Shown here: positions 8,816 to 17,855 of the stretch, piece after piece
Layout: each line of letters starts with the position of its first letter
How positions within the stretch are numbered: the stretch's first letter is position 1
Assembly: GCF_900185715.1 (NCBI RefSeq)
Contig: NZ_FYAS01000002.1
Span: 124,001-188,000 of the forward strand
DNA: 64,000 bases
Direction of reading: 5' to 3'
DNA from: Allobosea sp. CS1GBMeth4
GTDB taxonomy: Bacteria; Pseudomonadota; Alphaproteobacteria; Rhizobiales; Beijerinckiaceae
The notes under the pieces: model-generated
The model's database searches: none
What the model was told of the DNA's origin: nothing
What the model saw: only the letters and a program-made list of their open reading frames with translations
Made by a program: the position numbers and the translations under genes

Positions 8816-9514
8816 ATGCAAATCGCTGATGGAATGAAGGCGCGGGAGTCTGGGCCGTCCGCCGCGAAGCCCGCGCGCGAGCGGGTCTACGCTCATGTCC
8901 GCGAGCAGATCTTGCGTGGCAACTTCGCCGGCGGCTCCTTCATCGAGGAGGAGCAGATCTCCTCGGTGCTGGGTATCTCGCGGACGCCGGTGCGCGAGGC
9001 TTTCCACCGGCTGGAGGCGGAGCGCTTCATCGACCTGTTGCCGCGTCGCGGGGCGCTCGTGCGCCAGGTCACGGCGCAGGAACTGGTCGATCTCTATGAA
9101 ACGCGACGGATGATCGAGGGCTATGCGGTCGCGCGCATCTGCCAGCAGAGGATTCCGGTGCCGCAGCAGATGACGGCCATCCTGGACCGGTTGGAGGATA
9201 CGCCTTTCAGCGATCATTTCGCCCGGGTCGAACTCAACCAGGCCTTCCATTCCGCCATGGTCACGGCGCTCGGCAACGAGGTTCTGTCCGAGCTCTACCA
9301 GTCGCTCAGCTCGCGCCAGCAGCGTGTCGCCATGACCGCGCTGCGCATCGACCCGAACCGGATCGAGCGCATTCGCGGTGAGCACTACGCCCTGCTCGAT
9401 GCCCTTCAGGCCTGGGACGAAGCCCGGGCGCGCGCGGTTCTGGAGCAGCATCTGCGCCCGATCGGCGGCGTCGTCTCGCGCCTGCCGGGCTATTCGCTTG
9501 GCGACGCGGATTGA
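8816..9514 (+). CDS. GntR-family transcriptional regulator (FadR/FCD type)
   Basis: 232 residues when started at MQIADGMKARE; upstream in-frame ATGs would add a non-conserved leader over the promoter palindromes, and an AAGG lies about 10 bp before this ATG. The winged-helix domain spans roughly 18-85, with recognition segment ISRTPVREAFHRLEAE. An all-helical FCD effector domain follows, with a D/H-rich metal or carboxylate pocket (FHSAMVTALGN). It is transcribed divergently from the ABC/creatininase operon and is the obvious candidate for its regulator. Confidence 0.92.
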   Translation: MQIADGMKARESGPSAAKPARERVYAHVREQILRGNFAGGSFIEEEQISSVLGISRTPVREAFHRLEAERFIDLLPRRGALVRQVTAQELVDLYETRRMIEGYAVARICQQRIPVPQQMTAILDRLEDTPFSDHFARVELNQAFHSAMVTALGNEVLSELYQSLSSRQQRVAMTALRIDPNRIERIRGEHYALLDALQAWDEARARAVLEQHLRPIGGVVSRLPGYSLGDAD

Positions 9515-9622
9515 AATGGATGGCGCGAGCGCGGGATCGAGCCGCACATCCTGGTCAACGCCGGAGCATTTCCGCTCCTGAAGCGGCCTTATTCCACCTC
9601 ACGAGGGGTGTGTCTGGCCGCG

Positions 9623-10351
9623 TCAGATCAGCCCGAGCCCCTTGAAGCTGGCATGGCCGTCACGGCCGACGATGATGTGGTCGTGGATGGCGATGCCGAG
9701 CGGCCTGGCGATGTCGACCAGTTCGCGGGTCATGCGCATGTCGGCGCCGGAGGGCGTCGGGTCGCCGGACGGGTGGTTGTGCACGAGGATGAGCGCCGTC
9801 GCCGAGAGCTCGAGCGCCCGGCGCATCACCTCGCGCGGATAGACCGGGGTGTGGTCGACGGTGCCGGTCTGCTGCACCTCGTCGGCGATCAGCGCGTTCT
9901 TCTTGTCGAGGAAGAGGATGCGGAACTGCTCGCGCTCGGCGAAGGCCATGGCGAGGCGGCAGTAATCGACCACCGAGGACCAGGAGGAGAGCACCGGCTT
10001 GTTGGCGACCTGGCCCTTCATCGCCCGCTTCAGCGCCGCCTCGACGATCTTGAGGTCGAGCGCGACGCTGTCGCCGACGCCCTTGACCTCCCTCAGCCTT
10101 GCGATCGGCGCGCCGATCACCTCGGCGAAGGAGCCGAAATGCTGGATCAGCTGCTTGGCGAGCGGCTTGACGTCGCGCTGCGGGATCGAGCGGAAGAGCA
10201 GCAGCTCGAGCAGCTCGTAATCGGGCAGGGCGGCCTCGCCGGCGCCGAGGAAGCGCTGGCGCAGCCTTTCGCGATGGCCGAGATGATGCGGCGGCGCGTC
10301 GTCGGAGGCGGCGGCAACCAGGGCTGGCTTGCCGTTGCCGCCGGTCTTCAT
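9623..10351 (-). CDS. radC: RadC-family JAB-domain protein
   Basis: 242 residues. An N-terminal helix-hairpin-helix segment (about 40-95, including [11 protein letters not shown]) precedes a C-terminal JAB/MPN metalloprotease-like domain with the zinc motif [14 protein letters not shown]. The family is named for DNA repair but its biochemical role is unsettled. It overlaps the stop of map by ATGA, a pairing common in Hyphomicrobiales. Confidence 0.95.
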   Translation of the reverse strand: MKTGGNGKPALVAAASDDAPPHHLGHRERLRQRFLGAGEAALPDYELLELLLFRSIPQRDVKPLAKQLIQHFGSFAEVIGAPIARLREVKGVGDSVALDLKIVEAALKRAMKGQVANKPVLSSWSSVVDYCRLAMAFAEREQFRILFLDKKNALIADEVQQTGTVDHTPVYPREVMRRALELSATALILVHNHPSGDPTPSGADMRMTRELVDIARPLGIAIHDHIIVGRDGHASFKGLGLI

Positions 10352-11172
10352 GTGCGCGGTGCGAGCGGGTTGTCGAGGCCGGCGGGGGAGAGCGTGAAGA
10401 TCTCGCAGCCGGTGTCGGTCACGCCGACCGTGTGCTCGAACTGGGCCGAGAGCGAGCGGTCGCGCGTCACCGCCGTCCAGCCGTCGGAGAGCACCTTCAC
10501 GCTCGCCTTGCCGAGATTGATCATCGGCTCGATGGTGAAGAGCATGCCGGGCTTGAGCTCGACGCCTTCGCCGGGGCTGCCATAGTGCAGGATGTTCGGC
10601 GCGTCGTGGAAGACCTCGCCGAGGCCGTGGCCGCAGAAGTCGCGCACCACCGAGCAGCGCTCGCCCTCGGCATAGCGCTGGATGGCGAAGCCGATATCGC
10701 CGGTCGTCGCCCCCGGCCGCACCGCGCGGACGCCGCGCAGCAGGCTCTCATAGGTGATCTCGATCAGCCGCTCCGCCTTGCGCGGGATGTCGCCGACCGC
10801 GAACATCCGGCTGGAATCGCCATGCCAGCCATCGACGATCAGCGTGTAGTCGATGTTGACGATGTCGCCTTCGCGCAGCGGCTTGTCGTCGGGGATGCCG
10901 TGGCAGACGACATGGTTGATCGAGGTGCAGATCGACTTGGTGTAGCCGCGGTAGAACAGGGTCGCCGGATAGGCGCCGTTGTCCATCGCGAACTGGAAGG
11001 CGAGATCGTCGAGGCGCTGGGTGGTCACGCCGGGCCTGACCTCGGCGGCGAGCATGTCGAGGCCGCGCGCCGTGATCTGCCCGGCCTTGCGCATCGCCGC
11101 GAAGGCCTCGGGACCATGCAGCTTGATGGCCGGGTCGCGCCGCGCCCGCGAGATCGATTCATTCAAGGTCAT
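10348..11172 (-). CDS. map: Methionine aminopeptidase, type I
   Basis: 274 residues, usual for a type I enzyme. It removes the initiator Met from nascent proteins. Metal-site landmarks are visible: [11 protein letters not shown], the Asp pair [33 protein letters not shown] and IEPMINLG. It heads a two-gene unit with radC. Its upstream region holds an AAGGAG ribosome site and, further up, a strong hairpin (11215-11241). Confidence 0.97.
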   Translation of the reverse strand: MTLNESISRARRDPAIKLHGPEAFAAMRKAGQITARGLDMLAAEVRPGVTTQRLDDLAFQFAMDNGAYPATLFYRGYTKSICTSINHVVCHGIPDDKPLREGDIVNIDYTLIVDGWHGDSSRMFAVGDIPRKAERLIEITYESLLRGVRAVRPGATTGDIGFAIQRYAEGERCSVVRDFCGHGLGEVFHDAPNILHYGSPGEGVELKPGMLFTIEPMINLGKASVKVLSDGWTAVTRDRSLSAQFEHTVGVTDTGCEIFTLSPAGLDNPLAPRT

Positions 11173-11214
11173 GTCGGAAGGCCGCTCCTTGACCCCTTAT
11201 CTATTGGGTTTGGC

Positions 11215-11241
11215 CCGGGGCGCAAGGCGGATGCGCCCCGG
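11215..11241. other. GC-rich perfect hairpin upstream of map
   Basis: CCGGGGCGCA and TGCGCCCCGG form a perfect 10-bp stem around a 7-base loop, 43 bp before the map start. There is no T-tract on either side, so a leader or processing structure is more likely than a terminator. Confidence 0.45.
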
Positions 11242-11319
11242 CCGGCGTCGCCGGAACGGCGCGGAGGTCGAGCGAGGCCGAAAGCGGATGCGGCGAGATT
11301 CATCTGTGCCCTGATGCGA

Positions 11320-11453
11320 TAAAGCTATTCTCGATATGAATTCCAGAATTGAGTTTATCTTTTTCTGTAATAATTCAAAACTATAAAGTATTGACTCTGT
11401 TGTTCCGAGATTGGTAGGGCGCGGACATTCGATCCTGCCGAGAGTCGCGTGCC
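11320..11453 (+). promoter_or_regulatory. AT-rich promoter region of the siderophore receptor
   Basis: A strongly AT-rich patch (about 11320-11400) contrasts with the 70% G+C surroundings and includes TTGACT at 11391-11396 as a possible -35 element. I looked for a Fur, Irr (ICE) or RirA-type box and found none that is clear. Iron control is expected from the gene content only. Confidence 0.45.
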
Positions 11454-13556
11454 GTGAATAGTCGTCTTGCCTTGCTGGGGTCGTCGGCCCTCGCCTTCCT
11501 GCCCACCCTGGCGTTCGCACAGGCCGAGCCGGGGCGCCAGATCCAGCTCGACACGATCGTGGTCGAGGGCCAGGGTTCCGGCGAGAAGGGCGTCTTCACC
11601 GCCAATGGCTATGTCGCGACCTCGGGTCGCAGCGCGTCCAAGACCGACACGCCGCTGCTCGAGACGCCGATGTCGGTCTCGACGGTGACGCAGGCGCAGC
11701 TGGAGGAGCGCAAGCCGCAGAACCTCCTCGAGGCCCTGGCCTACACGCCGGGCGCAAGGATCGGCACCTATGGCTTCGATCCGCGCTACGACGCCTTCAC
11801 CATCCGCGGCATCGACGTCACCCACAACGCGGTGTTCCGCGACGGGCTGCGCCAGATCGGCAGCCCGAACGGGCTGATGCGGCTCGAACCCTATGGGCTG
11901 GAGGCGATCAGCGTGCTGCGGGGGCCGGCTTCGGCGATCTACGGCGCCAGCACCAGCGCCGGCATCGTCGACCTGATCTCGAAACGGCCGACGCAGACGC
12001 CCTTCCGCGAGATCGAGGTCCAGGCCGGCTCCTTCGGGCGCAAGCAGTTCAATTTCGACCTGTCCGGCCCGGCCAATCCGGAGGGGACGCTGCTCTACCG
12101 ACTGACCGGCCTCATCCGCGACGCCAGGAGCGACATCAGCGCGATCAGGGACGACCGGATCTTCATCGCGCCGGCGCTGACCTGGAAGCCGAACGAGGCG
12201 ACCCAGCTCACCGTGCTCGGCGAGTACATGGATTCGACCACCGGCGGCACGGCGGCCTATCTCAACCAGTACGGCCCTTACGTCGACCGCCAGGGCAATG
12301 TGCTGTTCAAGACCATGGGCGCGACCAGGGTCTATGTCGGCGACAGGCGCTATAACGACTTCCGCCAGCAGCAGGCGCGGATCGGCTACGAGTTCGAGCA
12401 CAGGTTCGACGAGGTCTTCACCTTCCGCCAGCGCGCCCGCTTCTCGAAGCTCGGCAACAACCAGCAATACGTCTATGGCGAGCCGGGGCTGACCCGCGAG
12501 AACACCGAGGGCTTCTCGATCGACAGCTCGCTGGAGGCCAAGGTCCGCACCGGCGCGCTCGACCATACGCTGCTCGCCGGCGTCGACTTCAGCCGATTGC
12601 ACTACAAGAGCAAGGAAGCCTTCGGCGGCGTGCCGCTCGGCTACAATCCTGCTTTCCTGTGGCGGACAGAGCAGAGGCTGACCACGACCGGCGTCTATCT
12701 GCAGGACCAGGTCAAATGGGGGAACTGGCGCCTTTCGGCCGGCCTCCGCCAGGATTGGGTCGACAGCGCCTTCGAGGCGGGCTCGGCCGGCGCGGTGCCG
12801 ACCGAGAGCAGGCGCAGCGACGGCAAGTTCACCGGCCGGGCCGCGCTGTCCTACGTCACCGCGTTCGGGCTCGCGCCCTATGTCAGCTACGGCACCTCCT
12901 TCGTGCCCAATCCCGGCACGGTGCTGAATGGCGGCGTCGCGCAGCCGACGAGCGGCAAGCAGGCCGAGCTCGGGGTGAAATACGATCTGCCGGGCTACAA
13001 CGCCTCGCTGCGCGCCGCGGTGTTCAACATCCGCCAGGAGAACGGGGTGGTCTACGAGGTCGTCGACGGCCTCAACCGCCAGGTCCAGATCGACCTGCGT
13101 TCCAGCGGGTTCGAGATCGAGGGCGTCGCCTCGCTCGCGAACGGGCTCAGCCTGCAGGCCTCCTATTCCTACAACGACGCCCGCATCAAGAAACTGACCG
13201 AGGAAACCGTCGGCAACCGGCTGACCAGCGTACCCTATCACATGGCCTCGCTCTGGCTCGATTACGCCGTGCAGGACGGGCCGGCGCGCGGGCTCGGGAT
13301 CGGCGGCGGCGTGCGCTATGTCGGCTCCAGCCTCGGCGACAATCTCGGCCGGCCGGTGATCGACAACAAGGCGCGCACCTTCGTCGACGCCTCGATCCGC
13401 TACGATCTGGAGAATCTCAGCCCGCAGCTGAAGGGCATGCGCATTCAGGTCAACGCCACCAACCTGCTTGACGAGGTCGAGCAGACCTGCACCGCCGGCT
13501 ATTGCTATTTCGACGAGGGACGCAAGGTCATCGCCAGCCTGCGCTATCGCTGGTGA
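11454..13556 (+). CDS. TonB-dependent siderophore receptor
   Basis: 700 residues, GTG start at MNSRLALLGSS; signal peptide to about residue 22 (AFAQA). A plug domain follows (ETPMSVSTVTQAQLEERKPQ, then VLRGPASAIYGASTSAGIVD near 160-180), then a 22-strand-type barrel ending in the outer-membrane signature with terminal aromatic residues YRW. Length and the plug place it with ferrichrome/hydroxamate-type receptors. No N-terminal signalling extension of the FecA type is visible. It is followed directly by a siderophore MFS carrier and a FhuF-like reductase, so it is the outer-membrane gate of one uptake unit. Confidence 0.95.
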   Translation: MNSRLALLGSSALAFLPTLAFAQAEPGRQIQLDTIVVEGQGSGEKGVFTANGYVATSGRSASKTDTPLLETPMSVSTVTQAQLEERKPQNLLEALAYTPGARIGTYGFDPRYDAFTIRGIDVTHNAVFRDGLRQIGSPNGLMRLEPYGLEAISVLRGPASAIYGASTSAGIVDLISKRPTQTPFREIEVQAGSFGRKQFNFDLSGPANPEGTLLYRLTGLIRDARSDISAIRDDRIFIAPALTWKPNEATQLTVLGEYMDSTTGGTAAYLNQYGPYVDRQGNVLFKTMGATRVYVGDRRYNDFRQQQARIGYEFEHRFDEVFTFRQRARFSKLGNNQQYVYGEPGLTRENTEGFSIDSSLEAKVRTGALDHTLLAGVDFSRLHYKSKEAFGGVPLGYNPAFLWRTEQRLTTTGVYLQDQVKWGNWRLSAGLRQDWVDSAFEAGSAGAVPTESRRSDGKFTGRAALSYVTAFGLAPYVSYGTSFVPNPGTVLNGGVAQPTSGKQAELGVKYDLPGYNASLRAAVFNIRQENGVVYEVVDGLNRQVQIDLRSSGFEIEGVASLANGLSLQASYSYNDARIKKLTEETVGNRLTSVPYHMASLWLDYAVQDGPARGLGIGGGVRYVGSSLGDNLGRPVIDNKARTFVDASIRYDLENLSPQLKGMRIQVNATNLLDEVEQTCTAGYCYFDEGRKVIASLRYRW

Positions 13557-14791
13557 GGGTGTCCCTGCCGCCGCCGGCGGCGGTCGTCCTCGCCATCGGC
13601 GGGCTCTATGTCGGCCAGAGCGTGATCGGCGGGCTGACCTTCATCGCCCTGCCGAGCGTGCTGCGCGAGCGCGGCCTGCCGCTCGACCAGATCGGCCTGA
13701 CCTATCTCGCCGTGCTGCCCTGGGCGCTGAAGTTCCTGTGGGCGCCTGCGGTCGAGCGCTACCGGCTGCCGGCTGCCGGCCGGGCGCGCTCGCGCAGGAT
13801 CGTGCTGGCGACGACGCTGATCTCGGCCGTCGGGCTCGTCGCGGTCGGCCTGATCGGACCGGTGGCGTTCGTTCCGCTGATCAGCGTCTTCGTGCTGATC
13901 GCCTTCGCCGCCTCGACCGGCGACATCGCCTGCGACGGGCACGCGGTCGAGACGCTGTCGCAGGCCCATCACGGCTGGGGCAACGCCGCCCAGGTCGGCG
14001 GGGCCTATCTCGGCTCGGCGATCGGCTCCGGCCTGTTCCTCGTCCTGGTGGCGCGGCTCGACTGGCGGCTGGCCAGCTTCGCCATGGCGGGGCTGCTCCT
14101 CGTCCTGGCGCTGCCCTTCCTGCTCTCGCCGCCTCCAGCCGCACCGGCACGGCGGACGCACCAGCCGGCGCTGAAACAGGCGCTGAAGCGGCCGGAGATG
14201 CGCGCGGGCCTCCTGCTCGCCGCCATCTACGTGCCGGCGCAGAAATGGGGCGTCGCCATGCTCGGTCCCTATCTGGTCGACAGCGGGCTCGATCTCGCCT
14301 CGATCGGCCTGGTCAACGGCATCGGCGGCCTGGCGGTCGGCTTCGCCTGCGCGCTGCTCGGCGGCGCGCTGGTGCGGGCGTTCGGTGCGCGCAGCGTGCT
14401 CGTGCTGGCGCTGCTGCTGCAGGCCTCGTCGCTCGCGGGGCTCGGTCTCGCCGCCTGGCGCGGCCTGCCGCAGCCGCTCGTGCTCACACTGGCGCTGGCG
14501 AGTTCCTCCGGCGTCATGGCGCTCGGCTTCGTCGCGCTCTATGCCCGCTTCATGGCGCTGTCCGACCCGCGCCAGGCCGGCGTCGACTTCACCCTGCTGC
14601 AATGCATGGACGGGCTGGTCAGCATGGCCGCGGGGGTCGGCTCCGGCTGGGTCGCGCAGCATCTCGGCTACGGCGCCTGCTTCGCGCTCGCCGCGGCGGC
14701 CGCGCTGGTCGCGGCGCCGCTGACGGCGCTGCTCGGCGGGCCGGCCGTCCCGGATCGGCCGGCGGCCCGGCGGCAGGCGGCGCCGGGATGA
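13553..14791 (+). CDS. MFS transporter, RhtX/FptX-like siderophore carrier
   Basis: About 412 residues with 12 predicted membrane segments. The likely start is a GTG overlapping the receptor stop (GTGA); another GTG sits six bases on. The stretch TGDIACDGHAVETL and the overall layout resemble the RhtX/FptX carriers that bring ferric siderophores across the inner membrane in place of an ABC importer. It lies between receptor and reductase genes and overlaps the reductase start by ATGA, supporting a single uptake pathway. Confidence 0.85.
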   Translation: MRVSLPPPAAVVLAIGGLYVGQSVIGGLTFIALPSVLRERGLPLDQIGLTYLAVLPWALKFLWAPAVERYRLPAAGRARSRRIVLATTLISAVGLVAVGLIGPVAFVPLISVFVLIAFAASTGDIACDGHAVETLSQAHHGWGNAAQVGGAYLGSAIGSGLFLVLVARLDWRLASFAMAGLLLVLALPFLLSPPPAAPARRTHQPALKQALKRPEMRAGLLLAAIYVPAQKWGVAMLGPYLVDSGLDLASIGLVNGIGGLAVGFACALLGGALVRAFGARSVLVLALLLQASSLAGLGLAAWRGLPQPLVLTLALASSSGVMALGFVALYARFMALSDPRQAGVDFTLLQCMDGLVSMAAGVGSGWVAQHLGYGACFALAAAAALVAAPLTALLGGPAVPDRPAARRQAAPG

Positions 14792-15528
14792 CCGGGCCGC
14801 TGCCGTCCTTCGCCGCGTGCTTTCCCGAGGCGCTGGCCCGGTACAGGGACAAGCTCGTGCTGCCGGGCGCAGGGCGCGAGGTCTTGCCGGGCCGGGATCT
14901 GCTCGACGGCGGCGCCGACCGGCTGATCGCCCGCTTCGCCGCGCTCTATCCCGGCAGCGACCCGCGGGCGCTGGTCTCGATGTGGACGCAATGGCATTTC
15001 GGCGCGCTGGTCGTCCCGGCGACGCTCGCGACCCTGCTGTGCGACCGCGACCTGCCGCTCGAGCTCGACCGGATCGCGATCGTGCCGCAGGAGGCGGGGC
15101 TGACGAGCGCGATCGTCATCCCGGACGAGGGGACGGCGCATGCCGGTGGGGCGGAGCGCTTCGGACGGCTGCTCGACGGCCATGTCGCGCCGCTGATCGC
15201 CCGGCTCGCCGGACAGTTCCGGGTCTCGCCGCGGCTGCTCTGGGCCAATGCGGCGGCGATCTTCGAATGGACCCTGCACCAGCTGCCGGCCGAACTCGCT
15301 GACCCGCGGGCGCTCGCGGCGGCGCGGCTGCGCCTGGAACGCCGACTGGAGCCGGGAGGCCAGCGCAACCCGATGTTCGAGGCGGTGCGCTACCCGGTCG
15401 AGAGCGGCGAGCCGGTCCGGCGCCGCAAGCTCTGCTGCCTGCGCTATCTCCTGGCCGGCGTCGCCGATTGCGGCAGCCTCTGCCCGTTGAACGCGGACTG
15501 CGCTGCGGCCGCGAGCGATGCCGCCTGA
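14788..15528 (+). CDS. FhuF-like siderophore-iron reductase
   Basis: 246 residues. The C-terminus holds the FhuF-type [2Fe-2S] ligand set, CC at about 224-225, then C after 10 residues and a further C after 3 (ADCGSLCP). Known FhuF proteins have CC-x10-C-x2-C, so this one carries one extra residue in the last gap. The rest matches the ferric-siderophore reductase family (WTQWHFGALVVPATLA). It would release iron in the cytoplasm after import by the overlapping MFS carrier. Confidence 0.85.
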   Translation: MTGPLPSFAACFPEALARYRDKLVLPGAGREVLPGRDLLDGGADRLIARFAALYPGSDPRALVSMWTQWHFGALVVPATLATLLCDRDLPLELDRIAIVPQEAGLTSAIVIPDEGTAHAGGAERFGRLLDGHVAPLIARLAGQFRVSPRLLWANAAAIFEWTLHQLPAELADPRALAAARLRLERRLEPGGQRNPMFEAVRYPVESGEPVRRRKLCCLRYLLAGVADCGSLCPLNADCAAAASDAA

Positions 15529-15595
15529 CCCGGTTCGCCACGCCGGCGACGATCCGGCTCTGGCGCCGCCGGCGCTTGGGGTGTACAGCGCGCCG

Positions 15596-16447
15596 ATGGC
15601 ACTCAATGAGATCAGATCGGCCGAGGACAAGCCTTTCGGCACCTTCGCGCCGCAGGGGCTCGTCGCCCGCATCATCGGCTGGACGCGCGGCGCCTCGGAT
15701 TCCTTCCTCGGGCGCAAGCTCGCCTATGCGCTGCGCCGGCTCGGGCTCAACTCGCTGAAGGGGCGTCCGGTCGACATCGAGGCGCTCGGCGCGCAGATGC
15801 GGCTCTATCCCGAGGGCAATGTCTGCGAGAAGCGCGTGCTGTTCACGCCGCAATATTTCGACGCGCAGGAGCGCGAGCTCCTGGCAGCGCGGATCCGCGA
15901 CGGCTTCTGCTTCATCGACATCGGCGCCAATATCGGGGCCTATTCGCTGTTCGTCGCGGCCCGGGCCGGGCGCGGGGCGCGCATCCTCGCGGTCGAGCCG
16001 CAGCCCGAGGTCTTCGCGCGCCTGACCTACAACATCGCCCAGAACCCGTTCGGCACGGTCAAGGCGGTGGCCTGCGCGCTGGCCGACAAGCCGGGCGAGC
16101 TGACGCTCTTCCTCGATCCGGCCAACAAGGGCGAATCGAGCGTGCGCATCCTGCGCTCGAGCAGCGCGACCTCCGTGCGCGTGCCGGCGACGACGCTGCT
16201 CGCCCTGGTGCAGAGCGAGGGCTATGAGCGGCTCGACGCGGTCAAGCTCGACGTCGAGGGCGCGGAGGACCTGATCCTCGAGCCGTTCCTGCGCGACGCG
16301 CCGGAGGCGCTGTGGCCCGGCTTCATCATCGTCGAGGATTCGCGCGGACGCTGGCAGAGCGACCTGCCGGCCCTGCTGGAGAGCAAGGGCTACAGGCTGG
16401 TCGCCCAGACCCGGCTCAACCTCGTCTACGAGCGCAAGAGCCCGTGA
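15596..16447 (+). CDS. FkbM-family SAM-dependent methyltransferase
   Basis: 283 residues from MALNEIRSAED; a start 26 codons upstream would overlap the reductase gene and adds nothing conserved. The SAM-binding core is FIDIGANIGAYSLF at about 107-120, followed by ILAVEPQPEVFARL, and the FkbM signature VKLDVEGAEDLIL lies at about 222-234. Such enzymes O-methylate sugars or small molecules. It sits 67 bp after the siderophore unit; a link to that pathway is possible but not shown. Confidence 0.88.
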   Translation: MALNEIRSAEDKPFGTFAPQGLVARIIGWTRGASDSFLGRKLAYALRRLGLNSLKGRPVDIEALGAQMRLYPEGNVCEKRVLFTPQYFDAQERELLAARIRDGFCFIDIGANIGAYSLFVAARAGRGARILAVEPQPEVFARLTYNIAQNPFGTVKAVACALADKPGELTLFLDPANKGESSVRILRSSSATSVRVPATTLLALVQSEGYERLDAVKLDVEGAEDLILEPFLRDAPEALWPGFIIVEDSRGRWQSDLPALLESKGYRLVAQTRLNLVYERKSP

Positions 16448-16571
16448 CGCCCACGCCGCGCGCGCATGGCGGCCCCGACTGGCGCGCCGCTTGAGCGACC
16501 GCGTGCAAGCAGCTTAACTCATTCGCAGATCGGCGCGCGCAACGGCATTTCAGAGTATCGGGGACAAGCCC

Positions 16572-17336
16572 ATGACGGCAGCGCCATCGCCCGCCTTCCA
16601 GCCCGTCGTCACAGCCGCGATCCTGGTGATCGGCGACGAGATTCTGTCCGGGCGGACCAAGGACAAGAACATCGGCTACATCGCCGAGTACCTGACCAAG
16701 ATCGGCATCGAGCTGCGCGAGGTCCGGATCGTGCCGGACCTGACCGACGAGATCGTCTCGGCGCTGAACGCGCTGCGCTCGCGCTACACCTACGTCTTCA
16801 CCACCGGCGGCATCGGGCCGACCCATGACGACATCACGGCAGATGCCGTCGCCGCCGCTTTCGGCGTGCCGATCGACCACGACCAGCGCGCGATCGACAT
16901 GCTGCTCGAGCGCTTTCCCAAGGACCAGCTCAACGAGGCCAGGCTGCGCATGGCCCGGATCCCGGCAGGAGCCGAGCTGATCGCCAATCCGGTCTCGAAG
17001 GCGCCGGGCTTCAGGATCGGCAACGTCCATGTCATGGCCGGAGTCCCAGCGATCATGCAGGCCATGCTCGACGCTGTGGGGCCGACGCTCAGGACCGGTG
17101 CCAAGATCCTGTCGGAGACGGTGCAGGCGGGCCTGCGCGAGGGCGATATCGGCACGCCGCTCGCCGAGGTCGCCAAGGCCCATCCCGACTGCGCCATCGG
17201 ATCCTATCCGTTCTGGTCGGAGACCGGGCCGGACACCAACATCGTCATCCGCTCGCGCGACCCCGAGAAGCTGGGGAAGGCGGTGGCCGCCGTCCGGGCG
17301 ATGGTGGAGGCGGAGCGCGCGCGCCTCCAGCCGTAG
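16572..17336 (+). CDS. Molybdopterin-binding (MoaB/CinA N-domain) protein
   Basis: 254 residues. The first ~170 form a MoCF_biosynth domain: ILVIGDEILSGRTKDKN at about 16-32 and VFTTGGIGPTHDD at about 75-87. The C-terminal deamidase domain of full-length CinA is absent, so this is the short competence/damage-inducible-A-like form. Cytoplasmic; in vivo role of the short form is poorly defined. Confidence 0.88.
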   Translation: MTAAPSPAFQPVVTAAILVIGDEILSGRTKDKNIGYIAEYLTKIGIELREVRIVPDLTDEIVSALNALRSRYTYVFTTGGIGPTHDDITADAVAAAFGVPIDHDQRAIDMLLERFPKDQLNEARLRMARIPAGAELIANPVSKAPGFRIGNVHVMAGVPAIMQAMLDAVGPTLRTGAKILSETVQAGLREGDIGTPLAEVAKAHPDCAIGSYPFWSETGPDTNIVIRSRDPEKLGKAVAAVRAMVEAERARLQP

Positions 17337-17652
17337 CAGGTCCGGCGGATCGGCCGCGCCCCCGCGCCGCTCTGCGCGAAGACGGAGCGATGGACCGTAG
17401 GCGCCGGCCCGACCGGGCCGTCCCATGCTCGGCGGAACGGCCCGCACGGGACGAAGACCCGTTTGCCGGCGCTCCTGCCCCCGGGCGCGCCGCCGCGCCC
17501 TGATCCGACCGTCCCATCCCTCGCTCGGCATGCCGGCGCCGCCGGCCAGAACTCGACGATGCCGCGGGGCGGGAAGCTTGCCGCGCGGTGCGGCCGCCGG
17601 CCGCTGCGGGGCGGGCCTCGGCGCGTCCTCCTGACGCTAGGTTTCCGCCGGC

Positions 17653-17666
17653 TTGATCTGGATCAA
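17653..17666. promoter_or_regulatory. FNR/FixK-type binding site
   Basis: TTGATCTGGATCAA is an exact TTGAT-N4-ATCAA palindrome, the consensus for FNR/FnrL/FixK oxygen regulators of alphaproteobacteria. It lies about 190 bp before the PAS-PAS chemoreceptor start. A loosely -10-like TATGCT follows at 17685-17690, roughly where an activator at -41 would place it. Confidence 0.75.
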
Positions 17667-17707
17667 ACGTGTATTGTGACGGGTTATGCTGATGCTGCGC
17701 CTCTGAG

Positions 17708-17726
17708 TTGTACAATACGATGTACA
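17708..17726. promoter_or_regulatory. Paired TGTACA elements
   Basis: TTGTACAA (17708-17715, perfect palindrome) is followed by a second TGTACA at 17721-17726. The two TGTACA cores are 12 bp apart, near one helical turn. They lie between the FNR box and the receptor start. No known regulator is assigned. Confidence 0.35.
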
Positions 17727-17855
17727 TCCCCGTAAATTCGTCTGAGAAGAGCAATTTAGCCCGCGCGTTCCTCTGCGTCTTGAGTTTTCGTTAATCAATC
17801 TGTCCTTCCCTGCCGTCATCGAACCGTCGTGTCGTCGGAAACCATGAGGCGTGGA

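Larger units (their letters stand above)
17337..17855. other. 519-bp intergenic region upstream of chemoreceptor
   Basis: The first ~300 bp are GC-rich with no convincing ORF. The last ~200 bp become AT-richer and carry a perfect FNR-type box, paired TGTACA sites and then the receptor start. Long frames crossing the region in other phases look like chance products of high G+C. Confidence 0.6.

Noticed and set aside
11320-11453. Fur, Irr or RirA box before the siderophore receptor
   Set aside because: The region is AT-rich, but no segment matches a recognised box well enough.
11355-13241. 628-residue open frame on the minus strand opposite the TonB receptor
   Set aside because: It mirrors the receptor codons, has no recognisable domain and a composition (Arg/Ala/Gly/Asp/Leu) typical of antisense frames in high-G+C DNA.
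16572-17336. Calling the gene cinA
   Set aside because: The C-terminal deamidase domain of CinA is missing, so only the MoaB/CinA N-domain family is supported.
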